Notes: generated by a model from the letters alone, not told the origin. Counted from the stretch's first letter, positions 34,937-48,352 are shown. The stretch: DNA of 64,000 bases from Neolewinella litorea (GCF_004803465.1 NZ_SRSF01000001.1:186501-250500); one strand, 5' to 3'. A program made the numbers and translations.

Positions 34937-36721
34937 TTACCGCAAACCGAGTTTTCGCATGCGACCGAAAAGTGTTTGGGCGTTCATGCCGAGGATGGAG
35001 GCCGCGCCGCCTTTACCGCTTACCTTTCCGCCGGTCAGCTCGAGCACGTATGAAATATATTGCCGTTGGTGTTCCTCAAGGGTAAGCAGGTCATCCGCCT
35101 TGGGAAGGGACAGGGCGGGGTGGTGGCTCGTTGCCGTCGCCTCCCCGGCGCCTACATCGAGGCGGATGTCGGCAACGCGCAGCGTGTCGCCGCTGGAGAC
35201 GATGAGGGCGCGTTCCGTGAGGTTTTCCAATTCCCGGATGTTGCCCGGAAAACGGTAGCCGTTCAGCAGGTCCATGACCGCTGGTTCCACCTTGGTGACC
35301 CGGCGGTTAAGCCTGGCGTTGAATTTCTGGATAAAGTGCCAGAGTAAGGGGCCGATGTCGGCGGGACGCTCCCGCAGCGGCGGGTTGTGGATAGGGAAGA
35401 CACTGAGGCGGAAAAAGAGGTCCTGGCGGAAGGTGCCTTTCTCAATTTCGGCGCGCAAGTCGCGGTTGGTTGCCGCGATCACGCGTACGTCGACCTGAAT
35501 GGGGCGGGTACCTCCCAGGGGGGTAAAGGTCCTTTCCTGCAGAACGCGCAGCAGACGGGTCTGCAAACCCAGTGGCATCTCTCCGATCTCATCCAGAAAA
35601 ATGGTGCCGCCATCGGCGGCCTGGAAGCGGCCGATCTTGTGATCGTTGGCGCCGGTGAAGGCACCCTTGCGGTAGCCAAAGAGTTCACTTTCGATCAGCT
35701 CGGGCGGCAGCGCACTGCAGTCAACGGTTATGAGTGGCTTATCGGCCCGGTAGCTGAGGGCATGTATGCGGCCGGCCACCAGTTCTTTGCCGGTCCCGGT
35801 TTCTCCGGTGATCAGCACCGTGGTTTGGGTAGAGGCCACCTGCTCGATTTTCCGCAGCACCTTCTGGTAGCTGGGATCAACGGACACGATCTCCTTGGCG
35901 TGGCCCTGCTGACGAATGGTCTGTTTAAGCTGGCGATTCTCGCGCTGGTATTCCCGGCTAAGTTCCTTGACCTGCAGGAGTGCCTCGCGCAGCCGGTCTT
36001 CCACCGCTTTCTGCTCGGTAATGTCCTGGGCGGTTAGGGTGAAGCGTCCGCTGATCGAAAAACGGTCCGGAATGACGCTCACCTCCACGGGCATTAGGCT
36101 TCCATCGCGGCGAACGAACTGGGTGAAGTAGTTGATGCCGCGGCCTTCGCGTAATTCCTGCCGGCGTTCGGACCACGCCGCTTCGTCGTAGTTCCGGTCG
36201 ATGTCGCGAATGTGCCGGACGGCCAACTCCGGTTGACTGAGGTCGTAGCCCAGTTTTTCAAAGACGCGCTCGTTGAGGTAGCTAATTGACCCGTTGATGT
36301 CGAGCTGCATGACCAGCGAGGTGACCGTATCCAGCAGTTCCGAATAATCGACGTCGTCGAGAAACTTCTGGGGCGTCAGTACGCAGCAGAAGTATTCCTT
36401 TTCGCCCTCGCTGATAACGCGGGTGGCGCGCAGGAAAAAATTTCGGGGTGGGTATCCGATCTGGATGTTCTTGGCTACGTATTCGCCACCCTGCAGGTAG
36501 TTGTTGACTTTCTGGGTAGGCTGCCGTTCGTCGGCGCGGTCCAGGAAGTATTGAGGATCGAAGTATTCGTTGCGGGGCCCCAGTTCGTCGAATAAACTGT
36601 TCATCGGGCCGTTGGCGAACAGTACGCGGTGATCGCTGCCGATAACCAGAGCGGGGAAAGGTAGGGCCTCCAACCAATCGGAAATCAAAAAGGGCGGTAG
36701 TAGCGAATGAGCAGCTATCAA
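34937..36721 (-). CDS. PAS-domain sigma-54-dependent transcriptional activator
   Basis: 594 residues. The codon at 36721 is TTG; no ATG occurs before residue 40, so this start is provisional. Residues about 12-110 are a degenerate PAS domain. Residues 125-245 form a clear PAS with SYLNERVFEKLGYDL and VRRDGSLMPVEV. A coiled segment follows, then the AAA+ domain: Walker A GETGTGKELVAG, the sigma-54 contact loop GAFTGA, Walker B GGTIFLDEIGEM and RFPGNIRELENLTERAL. A Fis-type helix-turn-helix closes it (ILGMNAQTLFGRMRKLGL). PAS ligands are unknown and there is no receiver domain. No -24/-12 promoter was found nearby, so targets are not evident. Confidence 0.93.
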   Translation of the reverse strand: MIAAHSLLPPFLISDWLEALPFPALVIGSDHRVLFANGPMNSLFDELGPRNEYFDPQYFLDRADERQPTQKVNNYLQGGEYVAKNIQIGYPPRNFFLRATRVISEGEKEYFCCVLTPQKFLDDVDYSELLDTVTSLVMQLDINGSISYLNERVFEKLGYDLSQPELAVRHIRDIDRNYDEAAWSERRQELREGRGINYFTQFVRRDGSLMPVEVSVIPDRFSISGRFTLTAQDITEQKAVEDRLREALLQVKELSREYQRENRQLKQTIRQQGHAKEIVSVDPSYQKVLRKIEQVASTQTTVLITGETGTGKELVAGRIHALSYRADKPLITVDCSALPPELIESELFGYRKGAFTGANDHKIGRFQAADGGTIFLDEIGEMPLGLQTRLLRVLQERTFTPLGGTRPIQVDVRVIAATNRDLRAEIEKGTFRQDLFFRLSVFPIHNPPLRERPADIGPLLWHFIQKFNARLNRRVTKVEPAVMDLLNGYRFPGNIRELENLTERALIVSSGDTLRVADIRLDVGAGEATATSHHPALSLPKADDLLTLEEHQRQYISYVLELTGGKVSGKGGAASILGMNAQTLFGRMRKLGLR

Positions 36722-36726
36722 AGTGG

Positions 36727-36747
36727 TTAGGTGTTAGGCGTTAGGCG
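36727..36747. repeat. Three 7-nt repeats (TTAGGTG, TTAGGCG, TTAGGCG)
   Basis: Just upstream of the sigma-54 activator start. The complementary strand reads CGCCTAA, related to the CTAAA repeats at 12834-12921 and 45707-45778 but with a 7-nt period. Confidence 0.5.
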
Positions 36748-36909
36748 AAAAAACAAGAAGGGCGAAGATACAATTTCCTGACACCGCTTCGTCGCACCCT
36801 CTCGGCGCGGAAGATGAATGTCCGTGGTTTTGCCGACTACCATAATTAACCCGGCAAACAGTCCGCCCGATATGAAACCAAGGCAGCTGCCCTCGCGTAT
36901 CTATGCAGC

Positions 36910-38172
36910 ATGTCCGTTCAACCCCCTTTGCAACTCGGCCACCGTGCCGGTCCCCTGCTCGTTTTTGGCGGGGTGTACTCCAATCTGGAGGCACTTACAG
37001 CACTTAAGCAGCGTGCCGAGGCATTGCAGATTTCCCCGGACAACGTCATTTGTACCGGGGACACACCCGGCTACTGCGCCGATCCGGAAGCCTGCCTGAA
37101 CTTTCTGGAAGACTGGGGCGTGCACTCCATCGCCGGCAACGTGGAGATCAACTTGCGCGAAGGAATAGACGATTGCGGCTGCAACTTCAGCGACGGCAGC
37201 CGGTGCGATGTATTCGCCCGGCTCTGGTATGCCTACGCCCGGCAAGAAGTGGGCGAGCGGGGGATGGCTTACATGCAGCGCCTCCCCCGGGAAATTGAGT
37301 TCACCTACGCCGGAAAGCGGGTCCGCGTCCTGCACGGATCGGCCGATCACGAGTCTGAATTTGTCTGGAAGTCCACTCCCTGGGAAACCAAAAAACACAA
37401 CTTCGACGTAACTCGTGCAGACGTCATTCTTTCCGGGCACAGCGGTCTGCCCTTCGCCGATGCCGGCGATGGCCGGCTGTGGCTCAACAGTGGGGCGGCG
37501 GGAATGCCCGCCAACGACGGTACGCCGCGTACCTGGTTCCTGACCCTTATCGACGCGAACGGAAAGTTAACCTACGCCTTCCAGGCGCTGGATTACGACT
37601 ACGCAGCCGCCAGGGCAAAGATGCTGCAGCATCGCACCCGGCTTCCCCTGAGTTACGCTACGACGCTCACCACCGGAATCTGGGACAATACGGAAATCAT
37701 GCCGCCCGCAGAAGCCGCCCGGGAAGGGGTACCCTACACCCCCGGCCCCTTCGCGCCAGACGCGGCACCCGCTGGAACAGCCCAAGAGGTGGCGCCAGCC
37801 CTAACCTTTACTCCAAAGCACCAAAAGCAAACGACCATGAATCCCTACAGTGATCCCAAAGATTTACGCACTTTCGGAAAGATCACCGAATGGCAGGAAG
37901 AGATGGGCGGCAAATTCTTCGACTGGTACAGTGGCGTCACCGAAGGGGATTCCGCACTTACGGAGCGAGAAAAGGCACTCATCGCCCTGGCCGTAAGCCA
38001 CGCCATCCAGTGTTCCTACTGCATCGAGGCCTATACCACCAACAGTCTACAGGCCGGTGCCGATGAGGAGCAGATGATGGAGGCCGTCCACGTAGCCGCC
38101 GCGGTCAAGGCCGGCACCACGCTTATCTACGCCCGGCAAATGCAACGCCAGGTGGAAAAAGTGACCATGTAA
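36910..38172 (+). CDS. Metallophosphoesterase fused to a carboxymuconolactone-decarboxylase-like peroxidase
   Basis: 420 residues. The first 280 have calcineurin-like features: VFGGVYSNLEALTAL, ICTGDTPGYCADPE, SIAGNVEI and LHGSADHE, then ILSGHSGLPF. The usual DxH of the first motif is replaced by GVYSN, so one metal ligand is not obvious. The last 110 residues are a CMD/AhpD-like domain with the redox motif CSYCIEAYT. The joint region (residues 290-310, ending KQKQTT-type linker before MNPYSDPKDL) reads like a former spacer with an internal ATG at 37837. Relatives beside ArsS are two separate genes. It starts 69 nt before arsS. Likely role: arsenosugar-type pathway, inferred from the neighbour. 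Confidence 0.8.
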   Translation: MSVQPPLQLGHRAGPLLVFGGVYSNLEALTALKQRAEALQISPDNVICTGDTPGYCADPEACLNFLEDWGVHSIAGNVEINLREGIDDCGCNFSDGSRCDVFARLWYAYARQEVGERGMAYMQRLPREIEFTYAGKRVRVLHGSADHESEFVWKSTPWETKKHNFDVTRADVILSGHSGLPFADAGDGRLWLNSGAAGMPANDGTPRTWFLTLIDANGKLTYAFQALDYDYAAARAKMLQHRTRLPLSYATTLTTGIWDNTEIMPPAEAAREGVPYTPGPFAPDAAPAGTAQEVAPALTFTPKHQKQTTMNPYSDPKDLRTFGKITEWQEEMGGKFFDWYSGVTEGDSALTEREKALIALAVSHAIQCSYCIEAYTTNSLQAGADEEQMMEAVHVAAAVKAGTTLIYARQMQRQVEKVTM

Positions 38173-38241
38173 TCGCGGCATTATTCACGCCGCTTATGGG
38201 CGGCCAACCCCAACCCCGGGACAAGAAATACAAGAACCTTT

Positions 38242-39315
38242 ATGGGAGTCAAGCAAAAAACCACCAGCCTGAAGCGCAAGGGATCCGATCTGAGCAAAGG
38301 CTACGTCCAGCTCACGGTACTCAACGGTAAGGACGTCGCCGACGCCAAGCTGCCGCGTTTCGCGGACCGGCTCGCCGCGCAAGGTCATCAACCCTTCCGG
38401 GCCACCGGTATCGAGGTTTTTCAGCTTAACATCGGCAAACTCTGCAACCAGACCTGCGCCCACTGCCACGTCGACGCCGGCCCCGACCGCAAGGAGGAAA
38501 ACATGAAGCGTGAGGATCTGGAGCTGTGCCTGCGCGTAATTGAAGCCACGCCCACCATCCGGGTGGTCGACATTACCGGTGGCGCCCCGGAGATGAATCC
38601 GCACTTTCGCTGGTTCGTAGAGGAATGCACGCGCCTGGGCAAACAGGTCATCGACCGCTGCAACCTGACCATCATCATGGCCAACCCGAAGTACCGCGAC
38701 CTGCCGGAATTCCTGGCCCGCCACCGCGTGCAGGTGGTCTCCAGCCTGCCGTACTTCAGCAAGAGCCGTACCGACGGTCAGCGCGGCGACGGGGTATTCG
38801 AAGACTCCATCAAGGCCCTCCAACTGCTAAACGCCGTGGGCTACGGCAATCCGGAGACCGGCCTCAAACTCGACCTGGTGTTCAACCCTTCCGGTGCCTA
38901 CCTTCCCGGCAAGCAGGAAACCCTGGAAGCGGAATTCAAGCGGCAGCTGCACCGCAAGTTCGGTATCGTATTCAATGAGCTCTACGCAATCACCAACCTG
39001 CCCGTCAGCCGCTTCCTCGACTACCTCCTCGAGAGCGGCAACTACGCCGAATACATGCAGAAACTGGTTGATGCATACAACCCCGCTACGGTGGCCGGAC
39101 TGATGTGCCGCAACACCATCTCAGTGAGCTGGGACGGCTACCTCTACGATTGCGACTTCAACCAGATGCTGGATCTGAAGGTCGCCGCCAAAGGCCAACA
39201 CCTGCGCGACTTCAACCCGGAAGAACTCCACAATCGCAACATCGTCCTCAATCAACACTGCTACGGCTGTACCGCAGGTGCCGGCAGCAGCTGCGGCGGC
39301 ACGGTAGTGGAGTAG
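38242..39315 (+). CDS. arsS: Arsenosugar biosynthesis radical SAM protein ArsS
   Basis: 357 residues. The radical SAM cluster motif CxxxCxxC is CNQTCAHC at about residues 70-77, preceded by VFQLNIGKLC and followed by HVDAGPDR. The SAM-binding GGAPEMNP and the C-terminal auxiliary cysteines in CYGCTAGAGSSCGG are also present. ArsS-type enzymes join a 5'-deoxyadenosyl group to an arsenic species in arsenosugar formation. No arsM methyltransferase is in this window, so the arsenic link is family-based and the substrate here is not proved. A partner gene with a CMD domain lies immediately upstream. Confidence 0.88.
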   Translation: MGVKQKTTSLKRKGSDLSKGYVQLTVLNGKDVADAKLPRFADRLAAQGHQPFRATGIEVFQLNIGKLCNQTCAHCHVDAGPDRKEENMKREDLELCLRVIEATPTIRVVDITGGAPEMNPHFRWFVEECTRLGKQVIDRCNLTIIMANPKYRDLPEFLARHRVQVVSSLPYFSKSRTDGQRGDGVFEDSIKALQLLNAVGYGNPETGLKLDLVFNPSGAYLPGKQETLEAEFKRQLHRKFGIVFNELYAITNLPVSRFLDYLLESGNYAEYMQKLVDAYNPATVAGLMCRNTISVSWDGYLYDCDFNQMLDLKVAAKGQHLRDFNPEELHNRNIVLNQHCYGCTAGAGSSCGGTVVE

Positions 39316-39339
39316 TCAGGCGGCAAGAAGTCCTGCCCA

Positions 39340-39360
39340 TTCGCCAAGATTAGTGGCGAA
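39340..39360. terminator. Hairpin between arsS and the prolyl oligopeptidase gene
   Basis: TTCGCCA (39340-39346) and TGGCGAA (39354-39360) form a perfect 7-bp stem with a 7-nt loop, about 25 nt past the arsS stop. It is between convergent genes and lacks a T-run. Confidence 0.4.
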
Positions 39361-39449
39361 ACCATCAGGCCGTTCAGTGGATCATGCCGCCAAACCAATC
39401 AAGGTGTCGAGCGAAGCGGGGCAAAATGTCTGCAGGCACCTTCACCAAT

Positions 39450-41621
<2,172 letters not shown>

Positions 41622-41681
41622 TGGGGAAAGGTATTCATTCGCAGGATAGGGCCCGGGTTGGCCCGTCCCGGAGGGTGGGGA

Positions 41682-42452
41682 CTAAAAGCTGTATCTGAGC
41701 CCGTTGATCCATTCGTACGTGGTTTCCGGGACGTCGGGCAGTCCGCGGTTCAGTAGGGCATCGTGGGTAATGCTGTATTTGGTATTGAAGGATAGCCGGT
41801 CGGTAAGCTTCAAAGAGATGGAAGTGATGCTCGATAGCCGCGGCTGCCGGAAATCGGGCAGAATGGGCTGGTAGTAGGTCGTATTGGAGATCGATAAATG
41901 CTCCCACGCGTAGAAGTTGAAACTGAGGTAGGAGCTCAGGCGGTGCGACTTGTAGATGATCTCGCCGTCGGCTACCTCGTCGTATTCGTACATGTAGAGC
42001 GTGCCGACGTAGACGCGGTTATTCTTGACGGCCAGCAGTTTGAGTCGTGGACCGGTCCCTACGAGCGTGCGCAGTTGCAGCCGGATCTGTTCGTTGTATT
42101 GAACCTGCCCAAAGGATTCCCAGCGCCACCGGTCGCTCAGGTAATAAGCATAGCGCAGGTGACCGAAACCCGCGTTCAGTGCGTTGTTGCCACTGACTTG
42201 CACCAGGCGGTAATCGGCCAGTCCGAGCAGCGATTGGCGGCGCCCCTTGCGGTCCACGCGGACCGCCCCGTTCAGGGTGATGACCTGGTTGATGTTGCGG
42301 GTGAGGCTACCACCGAGGTCGACCTGCCCGTACCAGCCCACGCTGTCGAAGCCCTTGCGCTGGTCCTCGATGTTTACGATCTGGGCGCGGACGCAGGTGC
42401 AGGGCAATACCAAAAAAAGCAATAGAAAGTGGGGGAGCAGTCGAATCTGCAT
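41682..42452 (-). CDS. Outer-membrane beta-barrel protein (DUF481/DUF2490-like)
   Basis: 256 residues with a signal peptide ending near CVRAQ. The mature part is alternating beta strands, with YGQVDLGGSLTRNINQV, LLGLADYRLVQVSGNN and AGFGHLRYAYYLSDRWRW, and it ends in a terminal Phe (GLRYSF), which is the usual barrel signature. This pattern fits small salt-inducible or DUF2490-type porin-like proteins, but I cannot choose between them. It lies 60 nt after the prolyl oligopeptidase start on the same strand, and its start is 8 nt from the DUF6580-like stop. Confidence 0.7.
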   Translation of the reverse strand: MQIRLLPHFLLLFLVLPCTCVRAQIVNIEDQRKGFDSVGWYGQVDLGGSLTRNINQVITLNGAVRVDRKGRRQSLLGLADYRLVQVSGNNALNAGFGHLRYAYYLSDRWRWESFGQVQYNEQIRLQLRTLVGTGPRLKLLAVKNNRVYVGTLYMYEYDEVADGEIIYKSHRLSSYLSFNFYAWEHLSISNTTYYQPILPDFRQPRLSSITSISLKLTDRLSFNTKYSITHDALLNRGLPDVPETTYEWINGLRYSF

Positions 42453-42460
42453 GGGCGAAA

Positions 42461-43033
42461 TTAAACGCGCTGACGGACTTTTTCGGTTTTCGGTCGGGGA
42501 GCGAGGTACTGCGCGCCACCGAACAGGAGGGCGGCGAAGAGCAGGTCACCGGCGAGGCTATTAAGCAGGAACGGGAGACCGGCCGTATAGGCAGCCACCA
42601 GCCCGGTGACCGTCTGCGGATACAGGGGCGAGCCCAGCCATACTCCAAGGTTGGTCAACAGGAAGAAAATGGCGGTAGTGCCGAGGGTGACACCCCCGAG
42701 CCGCAACCAGCTGAACTGCCGTGCGCGCAGCAGGCCGAGCCCCATCAGCACGGTGATACCGAAACCGGCATAGACCCAGGCATTGAATCCCCAAAAGAAC
42801 CCCTCGTAGTACTCGGCGTACCACAGGTTGTTGAGGGCCAGGTCGCTCAGGTACAGGGCAGCGAAGGGCACCATGAACGCCATCCATTTGCGGTCGAACA
42901 TCGCCGCGCCGAAGAGGGCCATGGCACCGACCGGCCCGAAGTTTGGCCAGTGCGGCAGCAGACGGCTGGCGGCAGCCAGGAAGATCAAAAACAACAGGGC
43001 GGGCAGCTGGGCGTTGCGGGAATCAGATTGCAT
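42461..43033 (-). CDS. DUF6580-like membrane protein (ECF-S-like)
   Basis: 190 residues with about five or six hydrophobic segments. SRLLPHWPNFGPVGAMALFGAA, PFAALYLSDLALNN and LGVWLGSPLYPQTVTGLVAAYTAGLPFLLNSLAGDLLFA are the patterns of the DUF6580 family, related in fold to the substrate-binding subunits of ECF transporters. A TATCTTTG box (43058-43051, minus) is 17 nt before the ATG. No energising ATPase genes are beside it, so a group II ECF arrangement is possible. Substrate unknown. Confidence 0.75.
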   Translation of the reverse strand: MQSDSRNAQLPALLFLIFLAAASRLLPHWPNFGPVGAMALFGAAMFDRKWMAFMVPFAALYLSDLALNNLWYAEYYEGFFWGFNAWVYAGFGITVLMGLGLLRARQFSWLRLGGVTLGTTAIFFLLTNLGVWLGSPLYPQTVTGLVAAYTAGLPFLLNSLAGDLLFAALLFGGAQYLAPRPKTEKVRQRV

Positions 43034-43066
43034 AGAAGGTAATTGGCCCGCAAAGATAACGAGCGG

Positions 43067-45601
43067 TCAGCGGACTACCGTAACCTCCCCCAGCAGCTCG
43101 GCCGTCGTACCGTCGATCAGGCGTACCGTCATGGCGTAAACGTAGGTGCCAACCCCCGCGGCACTATGACCGCCCGCGGTACCCGCGACTCCGCCGCCCC
43201 AGAAATCGCCCGATGCTGGGGTATAAGTCCAAACCAAGGTTCCCCAGCGGTGAAAGACCCGCCAATCCAGAATTTCCGAAATATCCGGGCCCAGGCCCGG
43301 TTCCCAGCGGTCATTGTGGCCGTCGCCGTTCGGACTGAAGGCGGTAGGCAAATAGACCCGGGGGGCACCCCGTTCGACCAGGTGAAAAAGGCTGTCGGCG
43401 GCCGTACATCCGTTACCATCCGTGGCGCTTACCTCGATGTACCGGGTGCTGCGACTCGTGACGTTCAGTTCAGGACATTCCCGGCAGGTGAATGTAGAAT
43501 CCGCCGACCACTGGAAGCTAATGGGGGAGGTCCCACCCATTAACTCCGCCGTGAAGGTAGCACCATCCCCCAGTCGGCTACGATCTGGACCCACAAGCGT
43601 CACCGAAAAGGGCTTTGCCTGCGGCACCACGGCCTCGCGGTAAACCTCACATCCGCCCTCCAACCGCACGATGAAGGATTTAGGGCCGCTGCTCAGACCG
43701 GTCAAGGCATCGGAACGGAAAAAGGTATCCGTGAGCAACTTCAGGCTGCCCGTTCCTGTGGGCAAAAGTTGAATCGACCCATCCGTCATGCCGGCGCAAG
43801 TGGGTGGAAAAGCGACAAGGGTAAGATCCGAATCCACCGCCGCTTCCACCGTAACGGGAAGTACAAACGGGCGGCACCCCGTAGTATCCGTCACCGTCAC
43901 GCTGTAGGTTCCCGGATCAAGGGTAGCGCGCGGTCCCTTGCGGTCGCCGTCCGACCATTGGTACTGGTAGGGGGGAAGTCCGCCCGCCGGGCTTACAACT
44001 ACCGTGCCCCCGGCCAATCCGCAGCCGGGTAGCTGGGTATAGGTAGCCGTGGGTGGTTCAATTACGACAAGTTCCGTGGTAACGAGAGAATCGCACTGTC
44101 CTGATCCAGTTTTGAGTGGATCGGTGTACAGTCCAGGACTACTCCTCCAGGCTCCGGCTATCCTGACCGAGTCGCCCGGACACAAGGCCACCGTAGAGAA
44201 ACTGCGCTCGGTACAGTCGGCACACGGGCGGTCGCAATCGTCGTAGGACAGCAGTGGCCTATTGGGTCGGGCGGCGGGGGTAGGTATCCATTCGGCGACC
44301 GATACGGTGTCGATTAGGGTGCGGTCGTACCAGGTAGCGGACAGGTTACTTACCGTAGTAGCGGGATCAGCGGTATCCAGGCAGTCGGCCAGTGGTCTTC
44401 CTTCCGCGTCCAGCTGCAGCAGTAATCCTTCGTGGGGGCGGTCACCACGGAAGCTATACGTAGCGGTCACTACGATACGGTCCGGACGCACCAGCAGTTG
44501 TTGGTTGGCCCGCTGGTATACCTGGGCATTGCCGGGGAACGAATAGGTGCGCACCCAGCGGATGTCGCCGGTTAATTCCAGCTGGGCCAGGAAGATCTCG
44601 CGCTTGCCGACCATCGTGTAACCGTACAGGAGCAGGCCGCCGTCGTGGCGGGCCATTTCGATGCCTACCTCGCCGCTGCTTTCCAGCAGATCGTAGCGGC
44701 GCGTCCAGCGCACCTTGCCCGCTGGGTCGAAGGCGGTGATGATGGGGTTGGTGCCGGGAGCGCCGGTGATGCGGTCCAGATCGCCCCACTGCAGCACGTA
44801 GACCGATTGCCCGTCGGCCTCTACATCGAAGGCAAACAGCCGCGCGTTGCGGTCGTCGTCTACGGGACCGATGCGGTTGCGAAGTTGCCGTCCTTCGCCG
44901 TCCAGCTGGAGCAGGTTGCTGCGGGCCGATCCCGCGCTGCCCCGTACCGATACGGACCCCGCCGCGTAGTAGCCTCCCGCGGGGCGGGGTGCCAGGTCAA
45001 AGATGGTCTCTTCTCCGGCGAGGTCGAACAATTGTCCCTGGCCCAATGGCGTCCCGTCGCTGCGCCGAAACCGCTGAAAGTAAGCCCGACGAAAGATAGG
45101 GGAGGGCGCTCCGATGGCAGACCCGGAAACAATATATTCCCCTTCTTCGCCCACACGGATTCCAGTGGGGTCGCTCTCGAAAGGCGCTTTGCTGAAGTAG
45201 AGGAGTCGGTCGGTTACGGGGTTGTAACGGAACAGAAGGGCGTGCTGCCGGTCGCCCGCAAAGTGGCTGGCCACCCCCGCGATCATCCCCTCGGGGTCCA
45301 CCACCAGGCCATTCAGCAGGGTAAGTTCGGTGCTCTCGCTACCGGTCGCAAAACTGCGTTGCCAGTAGATATCCCCTTCCGCACTGAGCCGCGAGAGGAT
45401 GATATCACCCCCCGCCATACCGCCCACGAGCAGGTCACCCTGATTACCGTAGTCGGCCACGCAGGTTAGCCGCACGTCACGACCGCCCTCGTCCCGATAC
45501 ATCTGGATGTACGTCGGACCCTGACAATGATTATCCTGCCCCGTCACCCTGCCGGGAACGAGAGCTAACAACGGCAGAACATAGCGAAGGAAGAAGGTCA
45601 T
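43067..45601 (-). CDS. Large secreted protein with SprB-like repeats and T9SS type B sorting domain
   Basis: 844 residues with a signal peptide (1-20). Residues 20-420 are WD-like or propeller-style repeats with alternating DDGG-type strands (ILSRLSAEGDIYWQRSF, VAGVASHFAGDR). Two SprB-type repeats follow near residues 525-640: LAGGTVVVSPAGGLPPYQYQWSDGD with PGTYSVTVTD, and PPTCAGMTDGSIQLLPTG. The end is a CHU_C gliding-motility C-terminal domain, YLPTAFSPNGDGHNDRW, and LDWRVFHRWGTLVW, the type B signal for T9SS. It should be displayed on the surface. Function beyond attachment is unknown. It stands alone on the minus strand. Confidence 0.88.
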   Translation of the reverse strand: MTFFLRYVLPLLALVPGRVTGQDNHCQGPTYIQMYRDEGGRDVRLTCVADYGNQGDLLVGGMAGGDIILSRLSAEGDIYWQRSFATGSESTELTLLNGLVVDPEGMIAGVASHFAGDRQHALLFRYNPVTDRLLYFSKAPFESDPTGIRVGEEGEYIVSGSAIGAPSPIFRRAYFQRFRRSDGTPLGQGQLFDLAGEETIFDLAPRPAGGYYAAGSVSVRGSAGSARSNLLQLDGEGRQLRNRIGPVDDDRNARLFAFDVEADGQSVYVLQWGDLDRITGAPGTNPIITAFDPAGKVRWTRRYDLLESSGEVGIEMARHDGGLLLYGYTMVGKREIFLAQLELTGDIRWVRTYSFPGNAQVYQRANQQLLVRPDRIVVTATYSFRGDRPHEGLLLQLDAEGRPLADCLDTADPATTVSNLSATWYDRTLIDTVSVAEWIPTPAARPNRPLLSYDDCDRPCADCTERSFSTVALCPGDSVRIAGAWRSSPGLYTDPLKTGSGQCDSLVTTELVVIEPPTATYTQLPGCGLAGGTVVVSPAGGLPPYQYQWSDGDRKGPRATLDPGTYSVTVTDTTGCRPFVLPVTVEAAVDSDLTLVAFPPTCAGMTDGSIQLLPTGTGSLKLLTDTFFRSDALTGLSSGPKSFIVRLEGGCEVYREAVVPQAKPFSVTLVGPDRSRLGDGATFTAELMGGTSPISFQWSADSTFTCRECPELNVTSRSTRYIEVSATDGNGCTAADSLFHLVERGAPRVYLPTAFSPNGDGHNDRWEPGLGPDISEILDWRVFHRWGTLVWTYTPASGDFWGGGVAGTAGGHSAAGVGTYVYAMTVRLIDGTTAELLGEVTVVR

Positions 45602-45706
45602 GGCAGCACCGCCAAGGTACCCCCCAAGCTGCTAAACGCACCCCAAGTGAACGACTACCGTCGCCCGGCGTACCGAGTATTGCTCCGATAGAAGGGACAA
45701 CACCAA

Positions 45707-45772
45707 GACTAAAGCCCTAACGTACTAAAGCCCTAACCTACTAAAGCACTAACGTACTAAAGCACTAAAAGA

Positions 45773-45778
<6 letters not shown>
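45707..45778. repeat. Array of 8-nt CTAAA-type repeats beside typA
   Basis: Nine 8-nt units from GACTAAAG to GACTAAAA, pairing into 16-nt double units such as TACTAAAGCCCTAACC (45723-45738). The last unit (45771-45778) overlaps the typA stop codon at 45773-45775. The same family forms the array at 12834-12921. Confidence 0.85.
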
Positions 45779-47578
<1,800 letters not shown>

Positions 47579-47907
47579 AAGACGTGGCTTTAAGGGGAGG
47601 TGCCGGTTTGAGCGCGCAAAGGTACGGCTTTTTCATTTGGCAAAGTCCCTGGATTTTTTAAGGGAATGTTTTGCCCCGGGCGGCGGCGCGCAGGTGCCGC
47701 AAGGGGGTGTTCCGCTGTCCATATTGGCGCAGCCAGAAGTGCCATAATTCCTTCGACCAATGACTCGAGGCTGCCGAGGTAGGTTGATGGGTAGTTACCA
47801 GGGTGGTTCACCTTGGCCAACTTGTGTCGCCTCTTTCTGGGGACTATATTATCCCATAAGGTGCCTTGTACACTATCTCACCTTGTATACCTAAAAACGA
47901 CCTTACT
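47579..47907. other. Intergenic interval between typA and the VOC gene
   Basis: 329 bp between divergent genes. It contains the typA promoter elements (TACCTTTG on the minus strand at 47624-47617). The rest holds no gene that I can support. No recognisable promoter for the VOC gene was identified in the last 60 bases, which read CTTGTACACTATCTCACC and then A-rich sequence. Confidence 0.6.
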
Positions 47908-48291
47908 ATGGATATGCTGCTGCACGCTGTGAACTGGTTTGAGATTCCAGTCAGTGATTTTGCCCGCGCAAAGAAATTCTACAGCGAGATTTTCGCCTAC
48001 GACATGCCGGAAATGGAAATGGGTCCCGTACGTATGGGAATCCTGCCGCACGATCGGCAAGGCGGCGGCATCGGCGGTGCCATCTGCGCGGGAGAGGGTT
48101 ATACCCCCTCCGACCGTGGACCGAAGATCTACCTGAACGGCGGTTCGGACCTCACCACCGTCCTGGACCGGGTAGAGGCCGCTGGCGGGAAGGTACTGCT
48201 GCAGAAAACGGAGATCAGCCCCGAGAGCGGCCATTTTGCCCTTTTCCGTGATTCCGAAGGGAACCACCTGGGCCTGCACTCCATGGCGTAA
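47908..48291 (+). CDS. VOC-family (glyoxalase/bleomycin resistance fold) protein
   Basis: 127 residues from ATG 47908; the 14 codons before it (from 47866) look untranslated. The vicinal oxygen chelate pattern is clear: HAVNWFEIPVSDFARAKKFYSEIF as the first beta-alpha-beta, then GAICAGEGYTPSDRGPKIYLNG, VEAAGGKVL and FALFRDSEGNHLGLHS. His and Glu residues at the expected metal positions are present in the second half. It could act on a small oxidised metabolite; substrate unknown. A hairpin follows the stop. Confidence 0.85.
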   Translation: MDMLLHAVNWFEIPVSDFARAKKFYSEIFAYDMPEMEMGPVRMGILPHDRQGGGIGGAICAGEGYTPSDRGPKIYLNGGSDLTTVLDRVEAAGGKVLLQKTEISPESGHFALFRDSEGNHLGLHSMA

Positions 48292-48316
48292 GGGGGGGCG
48301 GCAGCGTTGTCCGCGT

Positions 48317-48352
48317 GAAATTGGTCCAACGGTTTACCGGTCGGACCAGTTC
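48317..48352. terminator. Hairpin between VOC and AraC genes
   Basis: AATTGGTCC (48319-48327) pairs with GGACCAGTT (48343-48351), and ACGG with CCGG-side bases, giving a long imperfect stem with a small loop 26 nt past the VOC stop. It lies between convergent genes. A T-run is missing. Confidence 0.45.
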
